Shown: positions 41,098 to 50,034 of the stretch, piece after piece
Layout: every line of letters begins with the position of its first letter
Position numbering within the stretch: position 1 is the stretch's first letter
Source: Candidatus Woesearchaeota archaeon
Lineage (GTDB): Archaea > Nanobdellota > Nanobdellia > Woesearchaeales > BS150m-G63
DNA: 51,920 nucleotides
Reading direction: 5' to 3'
Assembly (NCBI GenBank): GCA_016784165.1
Contig: JADHVD010000008.1
Span: forward strand, 1-51,920
Program-made: the position numbers and the translations under genes
Notes under the pieces: generated by a model
Databases searched by the model: none
Seen by the model: only the letters and a program-made list of their open reading frames with translations
Told to the model about the DNA's origin: nothing

Positions 41098-41849
41098 GAA
41101 CAGCAATCAAGGCAGCAAAATTAGCAGGAAAAATAATTAAAACTAACTTTGGAAAACCAATAGATATCTCAACTAAAGAAGGAAACGAGTTCTTTACAAA
41201 TATAGATCTTGAAGCAGAAAAAAATATTATTGAAACAATAAAAGAGAAATATTCACAACACAATATTTGGTCAGAAGAATGTGGGAGTTTAAAGAAAACT
41301 TCTTCAGATTATGAATGGGTAATTGACCCTTTAGATGGCACTAATAATTTCATAAATCAAATACCTATGGTGGGAACTTCAATTGGTTTGATGTACAAGA
41401 ATAAACCTGTTTTAGGGGTTGTTTATTTTCCAATAATCAATCAATTGTTTTATGCAGAAAAAGGAAAAGGGGCATTTCTTAATGGAAAACAAATAAAGTG
41501 TCCAGACGTAAAGGAATTAAGTAAAGCAGTATTGTTCTTTGAAAGTCACCTAAAAACAGCATCACCAAAATATCTAAAATTCTTTTTAACTCTTGCCAAA
41601 AAAATATTTAGAACAAGAATTGCAGGTGCAGCTACAATGAATATTTGTTATGTGGCTAATGGGGGGGCAAACATTTGTGTAGAATCAGGATTAAAACCAG
41701 GGGATATAGCGGCTTCAGCAATTATAGCAGAAGAAGCAGGAGCAGTAATCACAGACCATCAAGGAAAACCTTGGCATCCAAGGTGTAAAAATATCATTGT
41801 AACAAATAAATTTTTACATAAAAAAATTCTAGAACTTATTCAAAAATAA
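41091..41849 (+). CDS. Inositol monophosphatase / FBPase family protein
   Basis: A 252-aa Mg-dependent phosphatase, possibly inositol-1-phosphatase or fructose-1,6-bisphosphatase (archaeal enzymes often do both). It has [22 protein letters not shown], the metal site [14 protein letters not shown] and [16 protein letters not shown]. The C-terminal WDxAA motif reads [15 protein letters not shown], with Gly in place of Trp. It overlaps the enolase stop by 7 bp, consistent with coupled carbon metabolism. Confidence 0.88.
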   Translation: MLRTAIKAAKLAGKIIKTNFGKPIDISTKEGNEFFTNIDLEAEKNIIETIKEKYSQHNIWSEECGSLKKTSSDYEWVIDPLDGTNNFINQIPMVGTSIGLMYKNKPVLGVVYFPIINQLFYAEKGKGAFLNGKQIKCPDVKELSKAVLFFESHLKTASPKYLKFFLTLAKKIFRTRIAGAATMNICYVANGGANICVESGLKPGDIAASAIIAEEAGAVITDHQGKPWHPRCKNIIVTNKFLHKKILELIQK

Positions 41850-42369
41850 TCTCGCCTATCTCTTTTCCTTTCTTATACACTTCGTTTTTAGTTAACCCCA
41901 TTAATTCATGGGGGAAAACAATCCAATCATCAACTTTGTTTAAGTAAAAGTCTGGCTTAATATTTGTAATATTATTTTTAGGTTTATAGTATAGTGTGGC
42001 TATCTTTACATTATCACTTTTTCCATTAACTAATTCTTTTATTTTTTCCACAGTCTTTCCACTATCAAAAATATCATCAATGACTAACACTTTATCTCCT
42101 TTAGATATCTTGTCAAGTATATGTTCACTTCCTTCTACATTAACTTTTGTTCTTTCTTCTATCCCTGTATAAGATTTAGCTTTAATGATTCCATGATAAG
42201 GGTTCTCTCCTTTATATTCAAAGAATTCATTGATAATCATACCAACATTACTTCCACCACGCCAAAGTACAATCATGGCATCAGGTTTAAATCCTGAATT
42301 ATAGATATTTTTTGCTAATTGAAAAGAATCTTTTAATACTTTATTTGCATCAATATAAATCTTATCCAT
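41836..42369 (-). CDS. Purine phosphoribosyltransferase-like protein
   Basis: A 177-aa type I phosphoribosyltransferase. The PRPP motif VLVIDDIFDSGKTVEKI is at residues about 93-109. AMIVLWRGGSNVGMIINEFF resembles the xanthine/hypoxanthine enzymes. The base specificity is unknown. Its 3' end overlaps the convergent phosphatase gene by 14 bp. No clear ribosome binding site was noted. Confidence 0.85.
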   Translation of the reverse strand: MDKIYIDANKVLKDSFQLAKNIYNSGFKPDAMIVLWRGGSNVGMIINEFFEYKGENPYHGIIKAKSYTGIEERTKVNVEGSEHILDKISKGDKVLVIDDIFDSGKTVEKIKELVNGKSDNVKIATLYYKPKNNITNIKPDFYLNKVDDWIVFPHELMGLTKNEVYKKGKEIGEIIFE

Positions 42370-42410
42370 AGATATAGATACCCCTATTTAGAAAAAGCAA
42401 AAATAAATAT

Positions 42411-42545
42411 TTACTTCTTCTTCTTCAAAAAGTCAACAGTTATCTGCCCACATTCTTTACAGATTAACTCATTCTTTTCTTCATCATGTACGACATCTAA
42501 GCTACCACAAGCAGGGCAACTCTTTAATTTACTTGCTTCTGTCAT
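42411..42545 (-). CDS. 44-aa zinc-ribbon protein (not in ORF track)
   Basis: MTEASKLKSCPACGSLDVVHDEEKNELICKECGQITVDFLKKKK has two CxxCG knuckles spaced like the TFIIB/transcription-factor zinc ribbon, with no further domain. It starts upstream of the phosphoribosyltransferase on the same strand with a 41-bp gap. It may be a small regulator or accessory protein; function unknown. Confidence 0.7.
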   Translation of the reverse strand: MTEASKLKSCPACGSLDVVHDEEKNELICKECGQITVDFLKKKK

Positions 42546-42660
42546 ATACTTCCGAAAATCTATCGGTGATTTAAAAAGCTTTCGGAAATGATTCCCATTT
42601 CCAAAACTTTAAAGCTTCCAAGTCTTCGACTTTCAAACTAAAAAGCTTTTGGTTTTAAGG
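42546..42660. repeat. Second palindrome-rich intergenic stretch
   Basis: Several short stems: CCGA/TCGG (42552-42566), GGAAAT/ATTTCC (42584-42602), AAGTC/GACTT (42620-42632), plus recurring AAAGCTT motifs. It lies downstream of the lipoprotein gene and upstream of the zinc-ribbon gene on the minus strand, and may act as a terminator/processing region or a REP-like unit. Confidence 0.4.
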
Positions 42661-42696
42661 AAAAGAATTAGTTAAAAAGAAAAAATGTTTTATTAT

Positions 42697-43737
42697 TTAA
42701 GGTGATACAGAATAAGCATCATTACAATTACCTTCAACATCACAAGCATCTGCCGTTATAGTGTAATTTACTGGGCCACAATTTGAACTTGCAACCCCCC
42801 AACAAGTATTACCTCCACAATTTGTGCTGTAAGAAGGATTACATGCTGGAGTAATTGATAAATTTAACCATGCCATATTACTCTGAGAATCCTCTGCAGT
42901 TACATTTGCTTCTGTAGTGTTTCCGTAATTAAACCAACTAAATGATATTTCAGGCCCATCAGTATCTGTTTGTTCAGTCTCATTTCCGGAGGATTCATTA
43001 TCTTCAGATTCTGGTGCTTCAAAATATCTTGTTTCAGTATAATATTCAGTATTATTGTGTATATCCATTGATGATGCTTCTATGGTATAATTTCCTGTTC
43101 CTTGTTCAAGGGTATGTGATGTAGAGCAATATGTTCCGTTACATGAATGACCTTCTCCTGAACCCCCTTCGGGACCATCAAATGACCCTCCAATACTATT
43201 AATTCCAGAACTATCCCATGCTTCAACTAAAACTGTATAACCATTATCTAATTCAGTCCAAGTAACATTCATGAATGGTCCGTCAATATCTTCTGGTCCA
43301 CATTCTGGTGCAGAGTCACAGGTGTATGTTGGCGTTAAATCATTAATAAACGTAAAATCAGTGCCACAGTTCATATATTGCATCATTTGACAGGAATCTA
43401 AACAACAACCCATCCATTCACATTGTGTTTCAGTACAAGGCACACCAGGATTAAATACTTCAGAATCACATTCATCTGATCCACAGCATTCCTGAGCTGT
43501 TAATGAGTCCTGACAAAAATTATCTTGAGCAAAACAACACCCAGTTCCTTCAGTCTCATTTCCTGAGGATTCATTGTCTATTGGTAAAGGTTCAATCAGT
43601 AGTTTAAGCTTACCTTTTTCCTTAAACGCTTCCCCGGCTAAATCACTTTTTGCACAACCAGAGAAGAATAAGATGGCAATAAGTATAACAATAACTGTCA
43701 GAAATTTATATGAACTCTCTTTTTTCGTTGTAATCAC
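42697..43737 (-). CDS. Cys-rich exported lipoprotein, unknown function
   Basis: A 346-aa protein with a signal peptide and lipobox-like end (FLTVIVILIAILFFSGCAKSD). A Cys-rich region follows (GCCFAQDNFCQDSLTAQECCGSDECD...CEWMGCCLDSCQMMQYMNC), then two DxDGPxxxxxW Ig-like repeats (DIDGPFMNVTWTELDNG; DTDGPEISFSWFNYG), each preceded or joined by the ESEDNESSGNETE linker. It is probably cell-surface and N-glycosylated (many NxT/S). GTG 43737 is the track start; an ACG occupies the position where an ATG would follow GGTGAT. No family recognised. Confidence 0.7.
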   Translation of the reverse strand: MITTKKESSYKFLTVIVILIAILFFSGCAKSDLAGEAFKEKGKLKLLIEPLPIDNESSGNETEGTGCCFAQDNFCQDSLTAQECCGSDECDSEVFNPGVPCTETQCEWMGCCLDSCQMMQYMNCGTDFTFINDLTPTYTCDSAPECGPEDIDGPFMNVTWTELDNGYTVLVEAWDSSGINSIGGSFDGPEGGSGEGHSCNGTYCSTSHTLEQGTGNYTIEASSMDIHNNTEYYTETRYFEAPESEDNESSGNETEQTDTDGPEISFSWFNYGNTTEANVTAEDSQSNMAWLNLSITPACNPSYSTNCGGNTCWGVASSNCGPVNYTITADACDVEGNCNDAYSVSP

Positions 43738-43884
43738 CTAAGTTTTTTGATTTATTACTATCTACACACTTGGATATATATACACATATATATATATATA
43801 TTCTGGAGTATATATTTCTATCTTAAGATAATAAAAACAAAGAAGATTAAATAAAACAAATAAGTATATAATTTAAGTTGATTA

Positions 43885-44802
43885 TTACATAAATTCATAT
43901 TGTTTTATGTATTCTTTAAAACAAAAGCTACATATCGCTTCAATCTTTCCCCTTCTTGAATTGTTTAATGCAGAGATATACTGGACTCTTTTTTTAACAT
44001 GGATTGCCAAAGGGCTTAGATTTTTATACATAAGAAGCCAATTTAATAATAATCTGCCAATTCTTCCATTTCCGTCAACAAATGGGTGAATAATCTCAAA
44101 TTGAGCGTGGGACTGGAATGCAACTTCAAAATCATTAATCTTTTTGAAGGCTTTATTTATCCAATCCATCAGCATTTCCATTTTTTCTTCAGTAAATAAA
44201 TAAGAAGATGTATATTCCTCTCCAATATAATTTTGAACTTTTTTATATTCTCCAAGAGTATCCTTTCCTTCTATTTCTCTGTTAACTAATCTATGCAATT
44301 CACATAAATCCTTTTTTGTAGGCATCATTTTATGATTTACCTCAACATACCTCCATGCATCCAATAGATTAGAGGCCATAAACAGCTCTCTCTTTTTATG
44401 GCCACCAGGCACCAAATCCTCGAAAAGATAATTAAAAGTGTCTTTAACTGTTAATGTGGATCCTTCTATTGCGTTGCTGTTTGATATGAAAATGCTTAAG
44501 AATTTCTCTTTCTCCTTTTCTCTAGAAATTTTATCCAAGTTCTGTATATATTTTTTATGTGAATTGGATGCAATCTTCATCTTTTCATGCTTTTGATAAG
44601 ACAATTCATCAACAAAATCATTTAGCACCCAATCATCTTCTTGGTAAGATAGTTTCATACATTCAAATTCATCTTTAGTTATTGGTCTCTTTTTTCCGAT
44701 ATACTTAATTGTTTTTTGAATGACTTTCTTTCCTTCACGTACAGATTTAACTAGATAAAGATATTCTTTCCCTTTTATCTTCTTTGATATAATACTTACC
44801 AT
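43885..44802 (-). CDS. Fic-domain protein (putative AMP transferase)
   Basis: A 305-aa protein carrying the Fic motif HPFVDGNGRIGRLLLNWLL near residue 235, the active site for nucleotide (AMP) transfer to proteins. An upstream segment (FISNSNAIEGSTLTVKDT) resembles the SNxIEG region usual before Fic domains; in some members an (S/T)xxxE(G/N) motif here is inhibitory. The N-terminus is basic. Possibly a toxin-like or regulatory gene; no separate antitoxin gene is seen. It is flanked by two copies of a 16-bp repeat in its promoter. Confidence 0.88.
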   Translation of the reverse strand: MVSIISKKIKGKEYLYLVKSVREGKKVIQKTIKYIGKKRPITKDEFECMKLSYQEDDWVLNDFVDELSYQKHEKMKIASNSHKKYIQNLDKISREKEKEKFLSIFISNSNAIEGSTLTVKDTFNYLFEDLVPGGHKKRELFMASNLLDAWRYVEVNHKMMPTKKDLCELHRLVNREIEGKDTLGEYKKVQNYIGEEYTSSYLFTEEKMEMLMDWINKAFKKINDFEVAFQSHAQFEIIHPFVDGNGRIGRLLLNWLLMYKNLSPLAIHVKKRVQYISALNNSRRGKIEAICSFCFKEYIKQYEFM

Positions 44803-44806
44803 GGAG

Positions 44807-44822
44807 AAAGTTAACCACTACA
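44807..44822. promoter_or_regulatory. Candidate operator, copy 1, at the fic start
   Basis: AAAGTTAACCACTACA, containing the palindrome GTTAAC, lies between the TATA box (GATTTATAAATATG on the minus strand, about 44821-44834) and the fic ATG, where a repressor would block transcription start. Confidence 0.5.
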
Positions 44823-44872
44823 TATTTATAAATCTTTCGTCTAATAAGATAAAATATCTAATATATTAATAT

Positions 44873-44888
44873 AAAGTTAACCACTACA
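44873..44888. promoter_or_regulatory. Candidate operator, copy 2, upstream of fic
   Basis: An exact 16-bp copy (AAAGTTAACCACTACA) 66 bp from copy 1, between the lonB stop and the fic TATA box. Two identical sites bracketing a promoter suggest binding of a dimeric regulator or DNA looping. Confidence 0.5.
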
Positions 44889-44896
44889 ATAAAAGA

Positions 44897-46762
44897 CTAT
44901 TTCCCATTAATCTTAACAATTTTCTTTAGAATTCCTTCTTTCCCTTTCCAGTCAAGCACTTCTTTCAGCACTTCAGAAATCACACTAACAGGTATTATCT
45001 TGATTTTGCCTTCTTTTTCCTTATCTATTATAATGTCTTTCAGATTGGCTTTTGGTACAATCACTTTTTTGATGCCAGTTTCAATTGCAGCCTCAACTTT
45101 AGCACTCACACCACCAATAGGCAACACCTCTCCACGTACAGAAAGAGAACCAGTCAAAGCATACTCTTGTTTAATAGGTAATTTTTTTAAAGCAGAAATT
45201 ATGGATGTTGCAACAGCAATCGAAGCAGAATCACCTTCAACACCTTCATAAGTTTGTAAAAATTGAACATAAATATCATATTTCCCTTTAATATCTTCAC
45301 CAAAGTATTTTTTAATAATTGCAGAAACATTCTTAATGGCCTCTTTAGCAATCTCGCCGAGTTTTCCAGTAGCAACAATGTCTCTTTCTTTTCCACCATG
45401 AGTAACTTCTGCCTCAATAGGCAACAAGATTCCTGAAAAAGCATCACTAGCACCCATCACAGCCAACCCATTAACTCTCCCAACTCTTTTTCCAGAAGTA
45501 AGTATAACTTCATACTCTTTTTTCTTTTCAATATATTTATCAGCTATCTGTTGTTCCAAGGTTCTTGCTATTTTTTTAGCTTCAAGAATGTGTTTTTTCT
45601 CAACTAATTTAGCATCTTTTTCTTTAGCTAAATCACCAGCAGCTCGAATTAAACCACCAAGCTCCCTCAATCTTAAAGTCAGATGACCTTTTCTATTAGC
45701 CATTCTTCTTGCTTGTTCAATCATTTCATCAACAGCACCATTTGAAAAATGAGGAATTTTTTTATCTTTAACAACTTCTTGCGCAACAAACACTGCAATT
45801 CTTTCCCTATTTTGGGCAGTATCTTCTATTGTATCACTCATATAAATTTCATATCCATAACCCCTAATTCTTGATCTAAGGGCAGGATGCATTTTTTTAA
45901 CAGTCTCTAAATTTCCTGCAGCAACAAGAATAAAATTACAAGGAACTGCTTCTGTTCTAACCATTGCACCAGCACTTCTTTCGCTTTGGCCAGTTATGGC
46001 AAATTTACCTTCTTGCAAAGCAGTTAATAATTCTTGTTGTGTAGCCGGATGTAATGTTGCAATCTCATCTACAAACAAAACCCCTAAATTAGCTTTATGA
46101 ATCATTCCCGCAACCACTCTTTCATGTGCAGGGGTGCCTAACCCGCCTGATTGAAATGGATCGTGTAAAATATCTCCAAGCAATGCACCAGCATGAGCAC
46201 CAGTAGCATCTAAAAATGGGGCTTTTTTCTTTTTGAAATTATCTACAATAACACGCGGAGCCATAACTTTATTTTTGCCACCCATTTTTTGCCCTAAACT
46301 AATAAATATAACAAAAGCAGCCAAGAATATCATGCCACCTAAAAAGAAAGCAGTAAACATCAAATCAGAATTATACTCTTTTCTAATCCACCAAGGCGCA
46401 ATCATTGAAATTATTGCTAAAATAAAAATAAGTATATTTTGATTTTTAAACATACCCATTCCTTCCATTTTGGCTTTCAGAGACATATCTCTTCCAGTGC
46501 CTGCTGGGACTGTTCTTATCAAGGGTTGGTTATCATCATTAGGGTTGTAAAAAGAAACAAGATCAACTAGTTTTTCTTTGGGCAACATTTCTGCTAAACC
46601 AAGACCAAGCATACTTTTTCCAGTTCCAGGTTCACCAATCAACAAAACATGTCTTCTTTGCAATGCTGCTTTTTTCATAATTCTTACAGCACCATCTTGA
46701 CCTATAATCTGGTCAATTATTTTTTTCTCAACTTTGATTTCTTTTGTCGATTTGAATTTCAT
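44897..46762 (-). CDS. lonB: Membrane-bound Lon protease LonB (archaeal)
   Basis: ATP-dependent membrane protease. AAA+ Walker [19 protein letters not shown] (residues about 41-58) is followed by two transmembrane helices inserted in the ATPase domain ([39 protein letters not shown]) and Walker [11 protein letters not shown]. The C-terminal protease domain has [17 protein letters not shown] (catalytic Ser) and [21 protein letters not shown] (catalytic Lys). It is 621 aa, normal for LonB. Confidence 0.96.
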   Translation of the reverse strand: MKFKSTKEIKVEKKIIDQIIGQDGAVRIMKKAALQRRHVLLIGEPGTGKSMLGLGLAEMLPKEKLVDLVSFYNPNDDNQPLIRTVPAGTGRDMSLKAKMEGMGMFKNQNILIFILAIISMIAPWWIRKEYNSDLMFTAFFLGGMIFLAAFVIFISLGQKMGGKNKVMAPRVIVDNFKKKKAPFLDATGAHAGALLGDILHDPFQSGGLGTPAHERVVAGMIHKANLGVLFVDEIATLHPATQQELLTALQEGKFAITGQSERSAGAMVRTEAVPCNFILVAAGNLETVKKMHPALRSRIRGYGYEIYMSDTIEDTAQNRERIAVFVAQEVVKDKKIPHFSNGAVDEMIEQARRMANRKGHLTLRLRELGGLIRAAGDLAKEKDAKLVEKKHILEAKKIARTLEQQIADKYIEKKKEYEVILTSGKRVGRVNGLAVMGASDAFSGILLPIEAEVTHGGKERDIVATGKLGEIAKEAIKNVSAIIKKYFGEDIKGKYDIYVQFLQTYEGVEGDSASIAVATSIISALKKLPIKQEYALTGSLSVRGEVLPIGGVSAKVEAAIETGIKKVIVPKANLKDIIIDKEKEGKIKIIPVSVISEVLKEVLDWKGKEGILKKIVKINGK

Positions 46763-46922
46763 TTTATTTTTAAGAAAATACCATCACTTCTTCTTATCAA
46801 AAATGTTTAAGTAGTATAAATAGTTTTTCCTTTACTTTTTTGAAGATTCTTCAAAATCTTTAATATTATCTCCGAATATTTTCACTAAACACTTATTAAT
46901 TTCAACAGCCATAAATTAATTT

Positions 46923-47261
46923 ATGCAAGAAAATACACTTTTAAAAATAGCACTTATTTGTTCAATAATTGGATTAATATCAATTTTTCTGCTCTCTAAA
47001 AACTTAACTTTTGACCAAACAAACCTTATCACCAAAGATGAGTTGGACCAAACTATAAAAGTAAAAGGAGTAATCAACAGAATCACTAATTATGAAAAAA
47101 ACACAATAATAGAAATAACAAGAACAGAAAAACTAGATATAGTTCTCTTTGAAAACAACATAAACTTAAAACCAGGAGAAAAAATAACTGCAACAGGACA
47201 ATTAAAACAATACAAAGGTAATTTTGAACTATTAGCAGATGAAATAAAAGTAATTAATTGA
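46923..47261 (+). CDS. Membrane-anchored OB-fold protein
   Basis: A 112-aa protein. An N-terminal helix (LLKIALICSIIGLISIFLLS) is followed by an OB-fold nucleic-acid-binding-like domain (KDELDQTIKVKGVINRITNYEKNTIIEITRTEKLDIVLFENNINLKPGEKITATGQLKQYKGNFELLADEIKVI), the tRNA-anti/YdeI-like pattern of small archaeal OB proteins. No ligand can be assigned. It is convergent with the exonuclease gene. Confidence 0.72.
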   Translation: MQENTLLKIALICSIIGLISIFLLSKNLTFDQTNLITKDELDQTIKVKGVINRITNYEKNTIIEITRTEKLDIVLFENNINLKPGEKITATGQLKQYKGNFELLADEIKVIN

Positions 47262-47270
47262 ATTTCACAA

Positions 47271-47858
47271 CTAATTAAAATTCATATTATGTTTGATAGG
47301 GGACTTTTCAAACTTTAAAACACTTTTTTTATCTTTTAAACCTATTGAATCCATCAAAAATATAAATTTAGAAAATAGTTCATGGGTTGCCTTTACATCA
47401 CTCATTGCTCTATGCGCAGTTATGTTAACAATCCCAAAATGTTCACATAAGTTAGAAAGTTTTTTACTCCCCAGAGCAGGAAGTAATCTATTAGCAAGTT
47501 TTCTTGTACATAATCTTTCATTTTCTACCAACAAACCAAGATACTGTTCAGCATTATAATTAATAAACCCATAATCAAACGTTGCATTGTGAGCAACAAG
47601 AACACTACTTCCTAAAAATTCTAAAAACACAGGAAGCACTTTTTCAATTGGTTGTGCATCTTTTACCATTTCATCTGTGATTCCAGTAAGTCTTGTAATA
47701 AATCTAGGTATTGGTTTGAGTGGATTAACCAACATCTGAAATTCTCCAACAATTTTATTATTCTTAACTCTCACAGCCGCAATTTCAGTTATATTATGTC
47801 TGTATCTAGAAAGTCCTGTTGTTTCAATATCCACTATTACATATTCCTCGTTTTTCAA
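47271..47858 (-). CDS. DEDD-family 3'-5' exonuclease (DnaQ-like)
   Basis: A 195-aa exonuclease resembling the epsilon proofreading domain. ExoI IVDIETTGLSRYRHNITEIAAV, ExoII AHNATFDYGFIN and ExoIII HRAMSDVKATHELF supply the DEDDh residues. The start is placed at TTG 47858, since GGTGATACG lies directly before it and the encoded KNEEYVIVDIETTG fits the family. The track's longer start would lie in the promoter region of the divergent gene. DNA or RNA specificity is not clear. Confidence 0.87.
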   Translation of the reverse strand: MKNEEYVIVDIETTGLSRYRHNITEIAAVRVKNNKIVGEFQMLVNPLKPIPRFITRLTGITDEMVKDAQPIEKVLPVFLEFLGSSVLVAHNATFDYGFINYNAEQYLGLLVENERLCTRKLANRLLPALGSKKLSNLCEHFGIVNITAHRAMSDVKATHELFSKFIFLMDSIGLKDKKSVLKFEKSPIKHNMNFN

Positions 47859-48035
47859 TCGTATCACCAATTTTATAAGAAAGGTACTAAAGAGAAACCC
47901 ATAACTAATATATAAATTTTGGCCACAAAAATCAACAAAATTTTCAATCAATCACTAACCTTTTTCAAAAAACACCACAACATTTCCGATAATCATTCAA
48001 CCATAAATATAAATCTTAAAATATTAACACTAATT

Positions 48036-49235
48036 ATGTATTTAGAATTATTATTTTTAATTATCACAGGAATTTTTTTTGGAATAATAACAGGCCTTAC
48101 ACCAGGAATCCATATAAACTTAATCTCTTTATTATTGCTCAGCATTTCTCCTTTACTTCTTTCATATTTTAGCATCATTTCACTTGCTGTTTTTATAATC
48201 GCAATGTCAATAACTCATACTTTTCTTGATTCAATTCCTTCAATATTTCTTGGGGCGCCAGAAGCAGCAACAGCATTAGGGGTACTCCCAGGCCACAGAT
48301 ATCTTCTAAAAGGAAATGGATTAATGGCATTAAAATTAACAATCATTGGCTCTTTTGGAGCACTAATCCTGAGCATACTTTTATTCCCTTTAATTTTACC
48401 AATAATAAAATTCATCTACCCAATAATTAAAGATTATATTGGCTGGCTTTTACTTTTAGTAGTAATATTTATGATACTAAGGGATAAATTTAAGATTTGG
48501 GCATTATTTATTTTTCTTCTTTCAGGCATCTTTGGCCTTTTAGTTTTTAATTTAAATCTAAAAAATCCCTTATTTCCAATGCTTTCAGGACTTTTTGGAG
48601 TAAGCACATTATTGATTTCTTTATCTCAAAATCAAAAAATTCCAAAACAAAAATATAGCACAGATATTAAATTAGAACCATCAAAAACCCTTAAAGCTCT
48701 TGGTTCTGGACAATTCTCTGGATTTCTTACATCAATGTTTCCAGGTCTTGGTGCAGCACAAGCAGCAGTGTTATCAATGCAAATAACCCCTAATTTAGGA
48801 GATCATGGATTTATGGTATTGATTGGTTCAATTAATACAGCAAATTTTACAATGAGTTTAGCGACATTATATGTTTTAAACAAAGCAAGAAATGGTTCAG
48901 TAGTAGCAATATCTAAACTTATGGAATCTATTAATCTCACACACATTCTTCTTTTTTTGTTTACCTCATTAATAGCAGGTTCAGCAGCAGTTTTCTTGGC
49001 ACTAAAGATAGGAAAGGTATTTGCAAACCTAATTAATAAAGTAAATTATAGGATACTAATTATATCAATAATAACTTTTATAGTACTATTAACAATCATC
49101 TTAACAGGACCTCTTGGTTTCTTCATATTGATCATCTCAACATCAATAGGAATAATTCCTGCAATTGTTAAAACAACAAGAACACACGGCATGGGTTGTT
49201 TGTTGTTGCCTGTTATGATTTATTTTTTACTTTGA
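48036..49235 (+). CDS. Polytopic membrane protein, DUF112/TctA-like
   Basis: A 399-aa integral membrane protein of the archaeal COG1784/DUF112 family, distantly related to TctA tricarboxylate transporter subunits. Its symmetric halves contain ITGLTPGIHINLISLLLL and the matching LTSMFPGLGAAQAAVLSM, plus SIPSIFLGAPEAATALGVLPGHR. About ten transmembrane helices. The start is placed at ATG 48036 (MYLELLFLIITGIFFG), about 27 bp after ATAAATATAA; the track's TTG start adds a hydrophilic 39-residue piece. The transported substrate is unknown. Confidence 0.85.
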   Translation: MYLELLFLIITGIFFGIITGLTPGIHINLISLLLLSISPLLLSYFSIISLAVFIIAMSITHTFLDSIPSIFLGAPEAATALGVLPGHRYLLKGNGLMALKLTIIGSFGALILSILLFPLILPIIKFIYPIIKDYIGWLLLLVVIFMILRDKFKIWALFIFLLSGIFGLLVFNLNLKNPLFPMLSGLFGVSTLLISLSQNQKIPKQKYSTDIKLEPSKTLKALGSGQFSGFLTSMFPGLGAAQAAVLSMQITPNLGDHGFMVLIGSINTANFTMSLATLYVLNKARNGSVVAISKLMESINLTHILLFLFTSLIAGSAAVFLALKIGKVFANLINKVNYRILIISIITFIVLLTIILTGPLGFFILIISTSIGIIPAIVKTTRTHGMGCLLLPVMIYFLL

Positions 49236-49248
49236 TGAATCAATAAGG

Positions 49249-49266
49249 TTTTTATATATATATAAC
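49249..49266 (+). promoter_or_regulatory. TATA box of the glycosyltransferase gene
   Basis: TTTTTATATATATATAAC, centred about 32 bp before the ATG at 49290; the gene has no ribosome binding site. Confidence 0.6.
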
Positions 49267-49289
49267 AGATAAAAATATAAAGAAAAGTA

Positions 49290-50033
49290 ATGACAAAACT
49301 AAAGATGATAAAAATAAAAGATATTTTTACAAAAAGAAAAAAATTAATTTCTTTAATAATGCCAGTTTATAATAATGAAAAATATATTGAAGAGGCAATT
49401 CAATCAGTAATGAATCAAACTTATTCAAATTGGGAATTAATTATTGTCGATGATGGTTCCACAGATAAAAGTGGAGAACTTGCAAAATCTTACACAGAAA
49501 AAGATGATAGAATCAGATTTCATAAAAGTGAAATTAATTTAGGAATTCCAAAAACAAGAAATATAGCACTACGATTATCAAAAGGAGAATATATTGGGCA
49601 TATTGATAGTGATGATAAGTTAGATGAAAATGCACTACTCAATTTTACTAATATAATAAATAAAATAAAATCAGATTTAATATATTCTAATTTTTTTATC
49701 TGCGATAAAGATATGAAAATACTTTCTAAACATAATAGTATTGAACCATCAAGAAAAAATTTAAAAAAGTCACCTAAATGGTCTCACTTAGTATTATATA
49801 ATAGAAAGATTGCAATAAAGTTGGGAGGATTTAACGAGAACCATGATACATGTACTGATTGTGAACTTCTCCTAAACTTTGCACAAAAAAGAAAAAAAAT
49901 CAATAAATTAAATAAAGAAACTTATTATTATAGACTTCACGATTATAATTCAAGTAAAAAAATAAGAATCGGATGTAAAGATTGCAATCAAATAGAAAAA
50001 TGTAATGTGCCAAACATAATGGGTAAGCTTTAA
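49290..50033 (+). CDS. Family 2 glycosyltransferase
   Basis: A 247-aa GT-A glycosyltransferase. It has SLIMPVYNNEKYIEEAIQSVMNQTYSNWELIIVDDGSTDKSGELA (UDP-sugar-binding region) and GEYIGHIDSDDKLDENALL (DxD metal motif), with EINLGIPKTRNIAL between. The C-terminus has an unusual Cys-rich end (IGCKDCNQIEKCNVPN). It is probably in surface-sugar or glycoprotein synthesis. One base separates its stop from the radical SAM gene. Confidence 0.9.
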   Translation: MTKLKMIKIKDIFTKRKKLISLIMPVYNNEKYIEEAIQSVMNQTYSNWELIIVDDGSTDKSGELAKSYTEKDDRIRFHKSEINLGIPKTRNIALRLSKGEYIGHIDSDDKLDENALLNFTNIINKIKSDLIYSNFFICDKDMKILSKHNSIEPSRKNLKKSPKWSHLVLYNRKIAIKLGGFNENHDTCTDCELLLNFAQKRKKINKLNKETYYYRLHDYNSSKKIRIGCKDCNQIEKCNVPNIMGKL

Positions 50034-50034
50034 A

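Noticed and set aside
43776-43802. (TA)n-like run TATATATACACATATATATATATATA upstream of the lipoprotein
   Set aside because: Simple AT repeat in a promoter gap; may serve as a TATA region but no specific structure beyond low complexity.
44999-45453. Track ORFs opposite or out of frame with lonB
   Set aside because: Shadows of the LonB protease domain, which has intact catalytic motifs in its own frame.
46832-46912. 26-aa ORF MAVEINKCLVKIFGDNIKDFEESSKK on the minus strand
   Set aside because: Plausible protein-like sequence upstream of the OB-fold gene, but it is very short, with no ribosome binding site or recognised family; kept only as a note.
47919-48035. N-terminal 39-residue extension of the DUF112-like protein in the track
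   Set aside because: Begins at TTG upstream of the likely TATA box, is hydrophilic and not family-like; ATG 48036 preferred.
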